Assembly: GCA_942493135.1 (NCBI GenBank) | Contig: OW818684.1 | Location: forward strand, 3,410,001 to 3,474,000 | Origin: Planctellipticum sp942493135 | Lineage (GTDB): Bacteria > Planctomycetota > Planctomycetia > Planctomycetales > Planctomycetaceae | Direction of reading: 5' to 3' | Length of the DNA stretch: 64,000 nucleotides | Shown: positions 7,243 to 15,354 of the stretch, one piece after another | How the letters are laid out: each line of letters starts with the position of its first letter | How positions within the stretch are numbered: the stretch's first letter is position 1 | The notes under the pieces: model-generated | Told to the model about the DNA's origin: nothing | Database searches by the model: none | What the model saw: only the letters and a program-made list of their open reading frames with translations | Program-made: the position numbers and the translations under genes

Positions 7243-8286
7243 TTACTCCGACTTCGGCATCTTCTGGGCGATGTGCCCCGCGAACTTGGACACGTTGTCG
7301 GTCAGCACCAGCGGCTTCGCGGCGCTGCCGGGGCCGGCCGGCGGCGGGCTGCTGACGGGCTTCCCGCCCGTGAACCCGGCGAACTCCTTCTTCAGCTCCT
7401 CGACTTGCCCCTCGTATTCGGCCTTGGACTTCTCCAGCTCGGCTTCGTACTCGGCCTTCGTCTTTTCGAGCTCGCCTTCGAGTTCGCCGATCTTGCCCTC
7501 CAGCTCGGTGATCTTCTCGTCCTTCGCCTCGGAGTCCTGCTGCAGGTCTTCGCCGAACTTCTGCGCGGCCTCGGCGAACGATTTCCCTTCGACGAACCAG
7601 ACGGCTCCCTTCGGTCCGAAGGCGTTGATGTAGTCCTTCCCGGTCTTCTCGGAGCCGGGAGGGGTGGGGGTGGGGGCGGGGGCGGGCTTGGTCATGGACG
7701 GGCCTTTCACGGTGACGTTGACATCGCCGGACAGCCCGGCGGAGAACTGCAGCTCGCTCCCGGTGTCGGAGCCGTAGGGGAGGATCGCGACTCCCCAGAT
7801 CTCCCACTGCCGGAAGATGGTGACGGGACCTTCAACCGTCAGGCCGTTCACGTCGGCCTGGTAGCCTTCGGGGACGTCCTCGACGACGAGCCCGTCCCAG
7901 CACGTGAGAATGGACGCCTCGTAGGGGACGCCCGCCTTGCGTTTGGCCGGGATCTCCGCGGCCCGATCGCCGGGGGCGATGCTGACCAGGGCGCCCGCCA
8001 TCCGCAGCCCCTCGGGCGTCACCGTGATCTGATCGGCGAAGCCGATGACCTCGGTTTGCGAATGGCAGTAGTCGACCGTCACCGAAGGCTTGGGCTGAAC
8101 CATCCCCGCGAAGTCGTGGATGCAGAGCCCCCAGAACGGGTGAGTGGCGATGCCGTTCGTGCGGGCCAGCATGCTGAAGGGATAGAGCGTCGTCCCGTCG
8201 ACCTGCACGGGGGCCTCGTCGCCGGCCTGGAAATCGGCGGCAAACATCAAGGCGGACTTCGGGACGGCGCGCGTGTTACTGGCCAT
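7243..8286 (-). CDS. Prohead protease fused to scaffold
   Basis: The 347-residue product has two parts. Residues 1-200 look like a phage prohead protease of the U9/S78 type, with candidate catalytic His75 (DYCHSQ) and Ser125 (PYEAS) separated by the usual GALVSIAP strand. Residues 195-215 are a Pro/Thr linker, and residues 255-310 form a Glu/Lys heptad coiled coil, as in scaffolding proteins. In many phages scaffold and protease are separate or nested; here they are one chain. Its start overlaps the portal stop by 11 bases. It assembles the procapsid and then degrades the scaffold. Confidence 0.75.
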   Translation of the reverse strand: MASNTRAVPKSALMFAADFQAGDEAPVQVDGTTLYPFSMLARTNGIATHPFWGLCIHDFAGMVQPKPSVTVDYCHSQTEVIGFADQITVTPEGLRMAGALVSIAPGDRAAEIPAKRKAGVPYEASILTCWDGLVVEDVPEGYQADVNGLTVEGPVTIFRQWEIWGVAILPYGSDTGSELQFSAGLSGDVNVTVKGPSMTKPAPAPTPTPPGSEKTGKDYINAFGPKGAVWFVEGKSFAEAAQKFGEDLQQDSEAKDEKITELEGKIGELEGELEKTKAEYEAELEKSKAEYEGQVEELKKEFAGFTGGKPVSSPPPAGPGSAAKPLVLTDNVSKFAGHIAQKMPKSE

Positions 8287-9700
8287 TGGCGGATAGCTCC
8301 CGGATGAGGGCGTTGTCGGGCGTCGTGCTGGTCGGCAGGCCCGCGGCGGTGAGCAGCTCGTTCTCCGCCTGCAGCTCGCCGACGATGGTTTCGAAGTCCT
8401 CGCCGCGGGACTTGAGGATGCGGGTCCGCGACGTCAGGCCACCGGAGAGGGCAGCCAGGTCGCCCTGGACTTCCTTCAGCGGATCGATCCAGGGGATGCC
8501 GGTCGCCACCCATTCCCAGCCGAGCTGATCGAGCGGCAGGAACGGGAGGTCGCCGGAGAGCATCCACAGTCGGAGTCGCCAGGCCGTGATGTGGTCGAGC
8601 AATTGCCGGATGTTATTCCGCTTCACTTGGGCGGCCTGCTCGTACTGCAAAAGGGCCTGGCGGGCTCCGCTGTAGTTGGTGAAGTTCTCCGCGAAGAACG
8701 AGTAAGGGATGTCGAGCGCCTTCAGAATCAACTGGATCAGCAGCCCAGTGAACGACTGGAACTCGCTGCTGGGCGTCTTCGATTCGAGGAACTCGGCCCG
8801 GTCGCCGGGATCCATGTCGAGCACGAACGGCTTCTTGCCCAGCTTGATCTGCGTGTAGTCCTGACCGGTCAGTCGCTCGGCGGCCGTGATGGCCTGAGGA
8901 TCGCCGCGGAACAGGGCCAGCGCGAACATCTGCTGGACTTTAAGTTTTGCCAGACTGAGATCGATCGATTCGTACAGATCGAGCGACTCGTTGAGCGCCG
9001 GAGCTAACGGCGAAATTCCGCGAACCTGGTCGAACCTGTCGAAGTATCCGTGCAGGTACAGGTGCTGGGCGGGCACCATCCGCTCGAACTGGAAGTCCTG
9101 GCCGTTGGGGGCGAAGTCCGCCGAGCGGCTGCGTTTGGTGACGCAGTACTGCAGCGCCCGTCCGTAGTCGTCGACCTGCACGCCGTGGACGACGGTCAGC
9201 GGATCGATCCCCGGCGGCAGTCCGCCGATCGGCGTCCGGATGCGATCGCCTTCGATGGCCTGCAGCCGGCCGTCCTGCAGGAAGTGAATGCCGCAGTCGC
9301 CGTCGATCGTCGCCCGCTGTTCGGTCATGCGGATCATGGCGGGCAGGCTCAGCCGGCCGGCCAGATCGCAGTTGCTCCGCTGCGACCACGTGGCCATCAG
9401 GGATTCCACGCGGCGGGCCAGGCTGCGGTCTTCCGCCCGCGCCTGGAAGTTGAACGTCGAGACGTAGTTGAGGTGCTGCCGCAGCATCCAGCCGGCGACC
9501 GCGAAGTTCCGGTGGACCTCGCGGGACTGCGCGATGAGCTTCCGCCGCTCCATCGGCTGCAGCTCGCGATCCTCGGACCGCAGCACGCCCGTCGCGGGCC
9601 GGCGCTTGCCGTCGCTCGTGGCGGCGTCGTAGCCGAAGGCGTTCTGGCGTTCCGTGCCGGTGGCGGCGCGGGAGAAGGCTGCGGCGAAGGCTTCGCTCAT
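8276..9700 (-). CDS. Portal protein (lambda gpB-like)
   Basis: A 474-residue protein that begins at ATG 9700, overlapping the gpW-like stop by one base. It has landmarks of the lambda-type portal family: an N-terminal RREVHRNF-like arm (REVHRNFAVAGWMLRQHLNY), GDCGIHFLQDGRLQAIEGDR, the VHGVQVDDYGRALQYCV strand pair, the clip-region QVRGISPLAPAL, and the stem ELYESI-like helix (NESLDLYESIDLSLAKLKVQ). It forms the dodecamer at the packaging vertex. The longer upstream reading overlaps gpW and can be ignored. Confidence 0.9.
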   Translation of the reverse strand: MSEAFAAAFSRAATGTERQNAFGYDAATSDGKRRPATGVLRSEDRELQPMERRKLIAQSREVHRNFAVAGWMLRQHLNYVSTFNFQARAEDRSLARRVESLMATWSQRSNCDLAGRLSLPAMIRMTEQRATIDGDCGIHFLQDGRLQAIEGDRIRTPIGGLPPGIDPLTVVHGVQVDDYGRALQYCVTKRSRSADFAPNGQDFQFERMVPAQHLYLHGYFDRFDQVRGISPLAPALNESLDLYESIDLSLAKLKVQQMFALALFRGDPQAITAAERLTGQDYTQIKLGKKPFVLDMDPGDRAEFLESKTPSSEFQSFTGLLIQLILKALDIPYSFFAENFTNYSGARQALLQYEQAAQVKRNNIRQLLDHITAWRLRLWMLSGDLPFLPLDQLGWEWVATGIPWIDPLKEVQGDLAALSGGLTSRTRILKSRGEDFETIVGELQAENELLTAAGLPTSTTPDNALIRELSANGQ

Positions 9701-9897
9701 CAGGTCCCCCTCATGTCGACTTCGAGCAGGAGCGGGCGGTCGCCCTGCTCTTTGGCGATCTCGCGCCGCCAGTGCTCGCGCTGGGCGAGCAGGTCCGCGT
9801 AGGTCACCGTCTGCCCCGCGATATTGGCGGACTGCAGGCCGGCCGCTTCGCGCAGCACGTCCTCGATCTTGGCCAGCATTTCCTCGGCAAACGTCAT
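9700..9897 (-). CDS. gpW-like head-to-tail joining protein
   Basis: A 65-residue protein between the terminase region and the portal, exactly where lambda has gpW. It starts MTFAEEMLAKIEDVLREAAG, a helix, followed by a loop with GQTVTYADLLAQREHWRREI, which fits the gpW pattern of two helices around a short hairpin. gpW binds the portal and closes the neck before tail attachment. The call comes from size, position and helical pattern. Confidence 0.65.
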   Translation of the reverse strand: MTFAEEMLAKIEDVLREAAGLQSANIAGQTVTYADLLAQREHWRREIAKEQGDRPLLLEVDMRGT

Positions 9898-10024
9898 CAG
9901 ACCGCCCTCTGATTCCGCGCGTAATCACGTTCCGGCGTCCCGTCAGTCCCCACCGATAGGACAGGGACTGACGAGGCGCGAAGAGGGGGCGGAGCCGAAT
10001 TCCGGGAAACAAATCGCGATGCGA

Positions 10025-10375
10025 TTATTTCTCCGCGGCGGCCTCCGGACGGTATTCGAAGCAACGGTCGCGGCGGGCCTGGCCGCAGTTCGCACAGGTG
10101 GTCGACCGCCAGACGATGTTCGTGTAGGGCTTGCCGTCCGCCGTCAGGCCGCCATAGGGCCGGTCGGTCGCGTTCGTGTACGGCGTCCGCTCCGTGCTCT
10201 GGCACTTCTGGCAGCGGCTCGGAATGACCGTCACGACGGCCGTGATGTTCGGGCTGCCCGGCGGCCGTCCCTTGGCCGCCGGCGCGGGCGTCGCGGCGAC
10301 GGCCGACTTCGTCGCCGGGGCGGGCTTCTTCGCGGCGGCCTTCTTGGCGGGAGCGGGTTTCTTCTTCGCAGCCAT
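10025..10375 (-). CDS. Small Lys/Ala/Pro-rich Zn-ribbon protein
   Basis: A 116-residue protein from ATG 10375 (AAGGA with 7-base spacing). The first 50 residues are a histone-H1-like tail of Lys, Ala and Pro, expected to bind DNA loosely. A CxxC-x(n)-CxxC ribbon follows (SRCQKCQS and TTCANCGQ), probably holding one zinc. It lies directly between terminase and gpW, where other phages may carry a small DNA-associated packaging factor. I do not recognise a family; a role at the packaging motor or in DNA condensation is only a guess. Confidence 0.6.
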   Translation of the reverse strand: MAAKKKPAPAKKAAAKKPAPATKSAVAATPAPAAKGRPPGSPNITAVVTVIPSRCQKCQSTERTPYTNATDRPYGGLTADGKPYTNIVWRSTTCANCGQARRDRCFEYRPEAAAEK

Positions 10376-10388
10376 CGGAGCGTCCTTG

Positions 10389-12497
10389 CTAATGGTAAGA
10401 GACCTTCGGTTCGCGGCGGGCGGGCTTCTTGGGCGGCCCGCCCATCGTTTCAAATGCGGACTTGCAGCCCAGCTCGCGGAGGCCGATGCCGGCGAGCTTG
10501 GTCGTATCCAGCCAGTGGTTGTCCGCGCCGGGCTTGAGCTGGTACGTCCTCACGATCCGCCCGTCCGGCTCCCGCTTGTCGATCGGCGACTCCGAGCAGA
10601 TGTGATCGACGTAGCAGCGGTGATCGGCGGCGGGGGCGTCGAACAGCAGCCAGGCCCCCGCCGCTCCCTTGGGCGCCAGGAACGCGTTGTGCGTCTTCTG
10701 AATCCAGGCGGCCCCGTCGACGATGGCGTAACGCACCGGTCGCCGGCCGGGCGCTGGCACGTAATAGTCCTCGCCCCAGTACGCGCCCCCCTTGGGGCGG
10801 GTGTTGGGGTTGGGCATCTTCTGCTTGCCGACGCCCTGCGTCGGAAACAGCATGGCGGAGTACTTGGACTCCCGGCAGAACCGGAAGACGACGTCGGGCA
10901 GGTAGCCGGCGTCGATGACGATTTTCCCGATGCGGATCGAGCCGGCCCCCTCTTCGCGCGGGAAGTCCCGCTCGAACATCTGCGTGGTCAGGGTGTCGAG
11001 GGCGGCGTAGAGCTGCGCCTTCACGTCGCGTTCGACCTTGTCGCGATCGTGGAGCGCCTTCTCGATCGTCGGGCTGGCGTCCCGTTTGGCGAAGTAGCGG
11101 GAGCGCTGATCGGGCCACGTGCCGTAGTCGGTCACGTAGCCGGTCTGCACTTCCTCGCCGGCGACGGCCGCCCAGTAGAGCAAGTCGGCGTGGCAGTCGA
11201 TGCCGCCGGCGAGGAACTGCACGCTGATCGGGACCAGGCCCCGCTCGCGACCGCTCAGCCGGCGGGCCAGTTCCTTCGGATCGAGCTTCCGCGTCTCGGT
11301 GACGATGCCCGCGTCGGGGTCGTTCTGGTACTCGGCAAAGAACGCCCGCCGGTCTGCCAGCCAGAGGTTGACCGCACTCTGCACGGCCGAGAGTTCGTCG
11401 GGCTTGTGACGGGCCGGCCAGGCCGCCTGCGCCAGCGACTCCAGCTCCTTGCGATGCGTCTTCCAGTGCGCGTTGCCCGCCTTGCCGCCGTCCCCGGCCC
11501 GGAGCCCCTCGGACCGCACGTCCCCGTACTTGCGCCATGGCCCCAGGTCTTTGTCCGGGGCGATGCGGGTCAGCATCCGGTACCGGCGGCCGCCGTACTC
11601 CGGGTGGATCTCGCGATTGAGGATGCGGTCCGCCATGTCGTTCGGGCGGATGACCGTGCAGGGGACGACGCCGGCGATCGCCTTCCCCGGTCCCGCCATG
11701 CCGAGCACTGCCCCGGAGAGCAGCAGTTCCCGCTCTTCGTTCTGCAGGTCCGACTTGGCGGAGGCGTCGGTCTGCGGATCATCGGCCACGAAGTACGACG
11801 GACGGAGCCGGGTGCCATCGGGCTGCAGGTAGGACGCCCCGCGGATGTCCGATCCCTTCAGGCCGCCACAGCGGATGACGCCGCCGGCGAACCCGGAACC
11901 GGGCAGCGCCGGCAGCAGGACTTGCGTCTTGCCGACCTGGACGACGATCCGTTCGCCGTTGAAGAGGGGCTTCCGCTGGTTGACCCCTTCGAGCTGGCGG
12001 ACCGGATAGCAGACCTCGGGGAAGTCTTCCATCAGCAGGTCGTTGTACTCCAGCTCGGTGGCGACCGACGCGAGCAGCTCCTTGGCCTTGGTCTTGCTGG
12101 CGGCGATCAGCATCACGAACCGATGCCCCTGGCACAGGATGGCCCACAGGACGGAGACCTCGGCGAGCGACGTCTTGCCGGAGCCGCGCGGCATGGCCAG
12201 CGCCAGCACGCCCCCGCCGGTGACGATCCGCTGGAAGTCGGTCAGGACTTCCAGGTGGTCCGGGCTCCACGCCATGTTGAAGCGGAGCGGGAAGTAGCTC
12301 TCGCAGAACTTGCGGAACGACTTCACCGCGGCGGCGCGGCGCTTCGGATTCACGACGTCGGGCAGCGGGGCGATGTCGCGGTCTTTGTGGGACTGCTCGC
12401 GCTGGCGGACGACTTCGCGGGTCTTCTTTTTCTCGTAGCCGGCCGACTGTTTTTTCGGCGCGGGAGCGGCGGCGGGCTTCGACTTGCGCGGGCTCAT
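10389..12497 (-). CDS. Terminase large subunit (ATPase and nuclease)
   Basis: A 702-residue protein. The ATPase half shows Walker A PRGSGKT at residues 103-109 and Walker B YFVADD at about 235-240. The C-terminal half has the RNase-H-like nuclease pattern, with an Asp in FLAGGIDCHADL near residue 440 and another acidic cluster at IVIDAGYLPDV. The N-terminal 45 residues are a basic Lys-rich tail. It resembles the GpA type of cos- or headful-packaging enzymes. No small subunit is recognisable beside it; the 145-base gap upstream (12498-12642) is non-coding and could hold the packaging site. Confidence 0.9.
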   Translation of the reverse strand: MSPRKSKPAAAPAPKKQSAGYEKKKTREVVRQREQSHKDRDIAPLPDVVNPKRRAAAVKSFRKFCESYFPLRFNMAWSPDHLEVLTDFQRIVTGGGVLALAMPRGSGKTSLAEVSVLWAILCQGHRFVMLIAASKTKAKELLASVATELEYNDLLMEDFPEVCYPVRQLEGVNQRKPLFNGERIVVQVGKTQVLLPALPGSGFAGGVIRCGGLKGSDIRGASYLQPDGTRLRPSYFVADDPQTDASAKSDLQNEERELLLSGAVLGMAGPGKAIAGVVPCTVIRPNDMADRILNREIHPEYGGRRYRMLTRIAPDKDLGPWRKYGDVRSEGLRAGDGGKAGNAHWKTHRKELESLAQAAWPARHKPDELSAVQSAVNLWLADRRAFFAEYQNDPDAGIVTETRKLDPKELARRLSGRERGLVPISVQFLAGGIDCHADLLYWAAVAGEEVQTGYVTDYGTWPDQRSRYFAKRDASPTIEKALHDRDKVERDVKAQLYAALDTLTTQMFERDFPREEGAGSIRIGKIVIDAGYLPDVVFRFCRESKYSAMLFPTQGVGKQKMPNPNTRPKGGAYWGEDYYVPAPGRRPVRYAIVDGAAWIQKTHNAFLAPKGAAGAWLLFDAPAADHRCYVDHICSESPIDKREPDGRIVRTYQLKPGADNHWLDTTKLAGIGLRELGCKSAFETMGGPPKKPARREPKVSYH

Positions 12498-12642
12498 GCG
12501 ACCGACTCCGTCAGTGCCGGGACGTCGTCTGGATTTTGCAGCCGGCGGCAGGCAAGAAAGTTTGTAGCGCGCCGTGACTGTTCCCGTAGGGGGGGCGGGC
12601 GTATGGCCAGGGGGGACCCGTAAAATCGACGCCCGGCGGGCC

Positions 12643-13278
12643 TCATTCCGAGTCCGCGGAAACTTTCAGGTCGGCCGGGACGATGGTCACCTGCTGTTGC
12701 CCGGCTTCGACGGAAATCGCCAAACCTTGCAGAAACTCGTGCAACTTGGCTTTGGTTTCCGGATCGAAATTCGCCTTGATGCCATCCTTGTTGAGGCTGA
12801 CCTCGATCGTCACCAACTGACCGAGCTGCGTCCCGTGGACCTTCGCTTCGAGCAGCGTTTCGAGCTGCTGCATCAGGCCGCCTTCGCGAGCGATCGCCAG
12901 CGCGGCGTCGCCCGGCTTCTTCCCTTTGAGCATCACCACGGCAGCGGGCAACGCTCGCGTCTTCAGCTCGCCATGCGAGAGCTTCAGCGACTTCTTGTTG
13001 GGCGGCAGGGCCTTGGCCAGCCCCTTCTTCGCCCACGCAAAGACGGCCCTCTGCAGGGCGTCCCAGCGATCGCGGATCGTCATCGACTCCCCGTCGACGT
13101 CGCAGACGAGCTGCTGATCGGTCTGCAGCTTGATGTCCTCAATGCGGGCTTTCGCGTCGGCCTCGATCGACCGCTGGCGCATCGTCAGCCAGGACATCTC
13201 ATGGAGGGCTGCGTCGACGTCGATAGTAGACGTAAGTTGCAGCGTTCGTCCGAGGGTGGCGGGGCGGTCGTGCGGCAT
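12643..13278 (-). CDS. Mu Gam-like host-nuclease inhibitor
   Basis: A 211-residue protein with the Gam pattern: a long N-terminal helix (AALHEMSWLTMRQRSIEADA, ARIEDIKL), a conserved IRDRWDALQRAVFAWA segment, the KSLKLSHGELKTRALP hairpin typical of the family, and a C-terminal helix-strand unit (KAKLHEFLQGLAISVEAGQQ). Gam of Mu and lambda binds DNA ends and protects them from host exonucleases. It stands between the early genes and terminase, and begins the minus-strand late block; a divergent plus-strand operon starts 180 bases away. Confidence 0.7.
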   Translation of the reverse strand: MPHDRPATLGRTLQLTSTIDVDAALHEMSWLTMRQRSIEADAKARIEDIKLQTDQQLVCDVDGESMTIRDRWDALQRAVFAWAKKGLAKALPPNKKSLKLSHGELKTRALPAAVVMLKGKKPGDAALAIAREGGLMQQLETLLEAKVHGTQLGQLVTIEVSLNKDGIKANFDPETKAKLHEFLQGLAISVEAGQQQVTIVPADLKVSADSE

Positions 13279-13307
13279 GGCGGGTCAGTCCCTTCGCATC
13301 CTTGCGG

Positions 13308-13345
13308 CCTCGGCCGCTTGCCGTGGGGCGTATAATGACCAGGGC
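13308..13345 (+). promoter_or_regulatory. Possible promoter of the ribbon-helix-helix operon
   Basis: A perfect TATAAT occurs at 13331-13336 between the divergent Gam-like gene and the plus-strand operon. No convincing -35 hexamer is present at the right distance, so an activator may be required or the site may be fortuitous. Confidence 0.3.
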
Positions 13346-13458
13346 CAGCCGGACGCATCCATGCACCGGCGTGGCCCTGGGGTCGATCGGCGACCGAGAG
13401 GCAGTCCAGAGTAGGGACTTCCTCGCTGTCAAGACCTCAGGCACGGAAGCTGACCCGA

Positions 13459-13638
13459 ATGGCGCACAAGATGCCGCATCGCAAGGTGACGATCGAGCTG
13501 CCGTTGGACCTCTGGCAACGCCTCGATCACCTGTCCGCGAACTCCCGCCGCTCGAAGAACGCGATCTTGCTGAAGTGGCTCCAGCCCCGCATCGCCAAGC
13601 TGAAGCCCAGAACCGCCCCTCAGGAGCCCGCATCATGA
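13459..13638 (+). CDS. Ribbon-helix-helix regulator (59 residues)
   Basis: A short gene starting at ATG 13459. The product holds the CopG/Arc-type fold: a strand (HRKVTIELPLDLWQRL) for the DNA groove, a helix (DHLSANSRR), the SKN cap and a second helix (AILLKWLQPRI). It begins a three-gene plus-strand operon, coupled to the next gene by an ATGA overlap. It is one of few plus-strand genes in the phage, so it is probably a regulator of early or late genes, acting as a dimer. The operator cannot be named. Confidence 0.75.
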   Translation: MAHKMPHRKVTIELPLDLWQRLDHLSANSRRSKNAILLKWLQPRIAKLKPRTAPQEPAS

Positions 13639-13979
13639 AGTGCCGAACGGCAGCAGCCCGCCGACGTCGCCAGCGTTGGGGCGTCGTCTTCCAGGATCGC
13701 GTCGGCGGCGTCTACGGCCCGCCGGTCCTCCTGGACGGCCTGAAGTGCTACCGGACGTTCCTGGCAACCGCAGAGGCCATCAGTCGGTTCGTCACGGTGG
13801 CCGCCCTGCCGTTCAATCTCGCCCTGATGCAGCCGCGGGGCCGTCCGACCGTCGAGGCTGCTCTGCGGGCTCTGCAGGACGATCGCGAGTTCCGGAGCCT
13901 GGCTCGTTACAGTGTGAGTCACGAGCCCACAGTTTTTTGGAGCCAAGAAAATGAACGACCTGCTGGCCACGGTAATTGA
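13635..13979 (+). CDS. Hypothetical basic phage protein, operon gene 2
   Basis: A 114-residue protein starting at ATG 13635, four bases before the stop of the ribbon-helix-helix gene, so it is translationally coupled. The N-terminus is strongly basic (ARRRRQRWGVVFQ), then FLATAEAISRFVTVAALP and ALRALQDDREFRSLARY. I recognise no family. The co-translation with a DNA-binding protein suggests a partner or antagonist of it. Its end overlaps the next gene by 29 bases. Confidence 0.6.
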   Translation: MKCRTAAARRRRQRWGVVFQDRVGGVYGPPVLLDGLKCYRTFLATAEAISRFVTVAALPFNLALMQPRGRPTVEAALRALQDDREFRSLARYSVSHEPTVFWSQENERPAGHGN

Positions 13980-14208
13980 CGACCTCACGTCCGGACGTCT
14001 GGATCGCCTGACGATCGAGAGAGACAAGGTCACCGACGCGGTTGCCATGCGGATCGAATTTCGGCACGGCGACCAGCCGGTGGAGGGCACGCTCCGGCTA
14101 CCCGGCGTTGAGTTTCGCTTGCTGCGCGATCCGACAATGCCATTCGTCGAGTACTACGACAAGGCAAGATGCCAGATGCAAGACGGCCAGGAGCCCGCGC
14201 GCAGATAG
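13951..14208 (+). CDS. Hypothetical phage protein, operon gene 3
   Basis: An 85-residue acidic protein (MNDLLATVIDDLTSGRLDRL at the start, then IEFRHGDQPVEGTLRLPGVE). It begins inside the preceding gene and closes the plus-strand operon. The middle looks like a small beta sheet. No family is recognised. A strong hairpin lies 22 bases downstream. Confidence 0.55.
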   Translation: MNDLLATVIDDLTSGRLDRLTIERDKVTDAVAMRIEFRHGDQPVEGTLRLPGVEFRLLRDPTMPFVEYYDKARCQMQDGQEPARR

Positions 14209-14224
14209 TCAATCAGCGCGCATG

Positions 14225-14263
14225 AAAAACGCCGCGGGGCAGCATCCCTGCTGCCCCGCGGCG
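14225..14263 (-). terminator. Strong rho-independent terminator
   Basis: A perfect 15-base-pair stem (arms 14230-14244 and 14249-14263, loop TCCC) is followed on the minus strand by TTTTT (14229-14225). It ends the minus-strand transcript that contains the 58-residue gene at 14338-14514, and it also faces the end of the plus-strand operon, so it insulates converging transcripts. Confidence 0.85.
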
Positions 14264-14337
14264 AAACTCTCCCATGTCGAACGACGGGGCCAATTGTGCA
14301 CGCCCCGCCCGATCCGTCAAGGCGATTCCGCCCGGAA

Positions 14338-14514
14338 TCACCGCGCAGCCGCGGTCGTTGCCTCCCGCTCCTCGGCGCGAAGGCAAGTCGCCAGGGCCTC
14401 CATCCATGTAGCGATGCGATGCTTCGGCACTCCGGACTCGCCCGCCTGGGCCACCGCCCGCTCGATCGCCTCGACCATGCGCCGGAGTTCGGGTGATTTC
14501 GGATGCTCGCACAC
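14338..14514 (-). CDS. Hypothetical 58-residue phage protein
   Basis: It starts at GTG 14514, with an AGGAG site 6 bases upstream that settles the choice. The product is a helical, acidic protein (HPKSPELRRMVEAIERAVAQ, then ATWMEALATCLRAEEREATT). It has no recognised family. It is the last gene of a short minus-strand unit that starts at the promoter 14823-14850 and ends at the terminator at 14225. Confidence 0.65.
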   Translation of the reverse strand: MCEHPKSPELRRMVEAIERAVAQAGESGVPKHRIATWMEALATCLRAEEREATTAAAR

Positions 14515-14578
14515 GTCAGTCTCCTCTCCAAGAGCGGGCGGCGGGTTCGCAGTCCCCGCCGCCCTGGGCAGCCTGTCT

Positions 14579-14767
14579 TCAGTTCCCGGCCCGTCGTTCG
14601 TCTTCCACCCTGGTCAGTTCGACCACCTGCTGGCGGGCGGCGGTCTTGTCCGTCCCGCAGTCCACGTTGCCGGCCGGCCACTTCTTCCCGTTTCGGAAGC
14701 ACTGGCTCACGTAGCGGCCCGCGGCGTTGGCTCGTCTCGGCACGGTGAAGGCGAAGGTGTCGGTCAT
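14579..14767 (-). CDS. Hypothetical 62-residue phage protein
   Basis: The protein starts at ATG 14767, with GGAG 7 bases before it; the longer reading upstream would cover the promoter. The sequence has a beta start (TDTFAFTVP), NAAGRYVSQCFRNGKKWP, a Cys-containing loop and a helical end (ARQQVVELTRVEDERR). It is the first gene behind a near-consensus promoter, so it is probably expressed early. No family is recognised. Confidence 0.6.
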   Translation of the reverse strand: MTDTFAFTVPRRANAAGRYVSQCFRNGKKWPAGNVDCGTDKTAARQQVVELTRVEDERRAGN

Positions 14768-14822
14768 CGGTCTGGCTCCAGGTTCGGGTTTGCGACTGGC
14801 GTGTCGCGTTGGTTGTGTGTAG

Positions 14823-14850
14823 ATTCTATCGAACCGAACGGAGGCGTCAA
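14823..14850 (-). promoter_or_regulatory. Sigma70-type promoter, minus strand
   Basis: On the minus strand TTGACG (14850-14845) and TAGAAT (14828-14823) are 16 bases apart. It drives the 62- and 58-residue genes to its left. Its -35 box touches the start of the divergent ribbon-helix-helix gene at 14852, so that protein may well control this promoter. Confidence 0.75.
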
Positions 14851-14851
14851 G

Positions 14852-15076
14852 TTGAAAAAAGTGACACGAAACCAAACAGAGAAGAAACAGCACGGCGGCG
14901 CTCGCCCAGGCTCAGGTCGACGGCACGTCGACACGGTGCCCAAAATGCTGAAGCTCAGCCCGGAGAACGTCGCCTGGCTCGCGGAAGAATCGGACCGCCG
15001 GAAGGCTTTGGGCGAAACCGGCGTCTCACAGTCGTCGATCGCCGATGCTCTGATCGCGGCCGCCCGGAAGCGGTAA
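14852..15076 (+). CDS. Ribbon-helix-helix-like DNA-binding protein with GGxRPGSGR tail
   Basis: It starts at TTG 14852, chosen because GGAGG stands 7 bases upstream. The 74 residues begin with a basic arm containing QHGGARPGSGRR, an AT-hook-like element, followed by a strand-helix-helix unit (KMLKLSPENVAWLAEESDRR, SQSSIADALIAAARK). It is divergent from the promoter 14823-14850, typical of a local repressor. The gene at 41667 in the host island has the same N-terminal motif. Confidence 0.65.
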   Translation: MKKVTRNQTEKKQHGGARPGSGRRHVDTVPKMLKLSPENVAWLAEESDRRKALGETGVSQSSIADALIAAARKR

Positions 15077-15083
15077 CCAGCCG

Positions 15084-15317
15084 TTAGCTCGCGGCGACTG
15101 CCGCCGGCGTCTCGTCGTCGATCGACTCGAATAGGGCCGCCGATCCCCTGACCGTCCCGTCGTCGTCCAGCTCGACTGTCAGCTCGTCGTAGCTGTCGCC
15201 GGTGTGCAGCCGGTCGTAATAGACCATCTGCACCGTCCCGGTCCTGCCGTCCGCTGCCACTCTGACTCGCTTCGGCGCCGGTCCCGGCGCCAGCGTCTCG
15301 CCCAATTTCGTCGCCAT
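15084..15317 (-). CDS. Hypothetical acidic phage protein
   Basis: A 77-residue protein with GTVQMVYYDRL, HTGDSYDELTVELDDDGTVRG and a tail rich in Ala. The pattern suggests a small antiparallel sheet. It is separated from the convergent gene at 15076 by only seven bases. No family is recognised. Confidence 0.55.
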   Translation of the reverse strand: MATKLGETLAPGPAPKRVRVAADGRTGTVQMVYYDRLHTGDSYDELTVELDDDGTVRGSAALFESIDDETPAAVAAS

Positions 15318-15354
15318 CCTGCCTTCCCTCCCGCGCCGCAGCGCTGATGACCTC

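Noticed and set aside
10176..12623. Long plus-strand frame opposite the terminase gene
   Set aside because: Antisense shadow: Arg/Gly-rich with no motif, while the minus strand has a complete terminase with Walker motifs.
14213..14702. Longer minus-strand reading frames across 14213-14702
   Set aside because: They cross a perfect terminator hairpin and have shadow-like Arg/Gly/Pro composition; the short GTG gene at 14338-14514 with a good ribosome site explains the region better.
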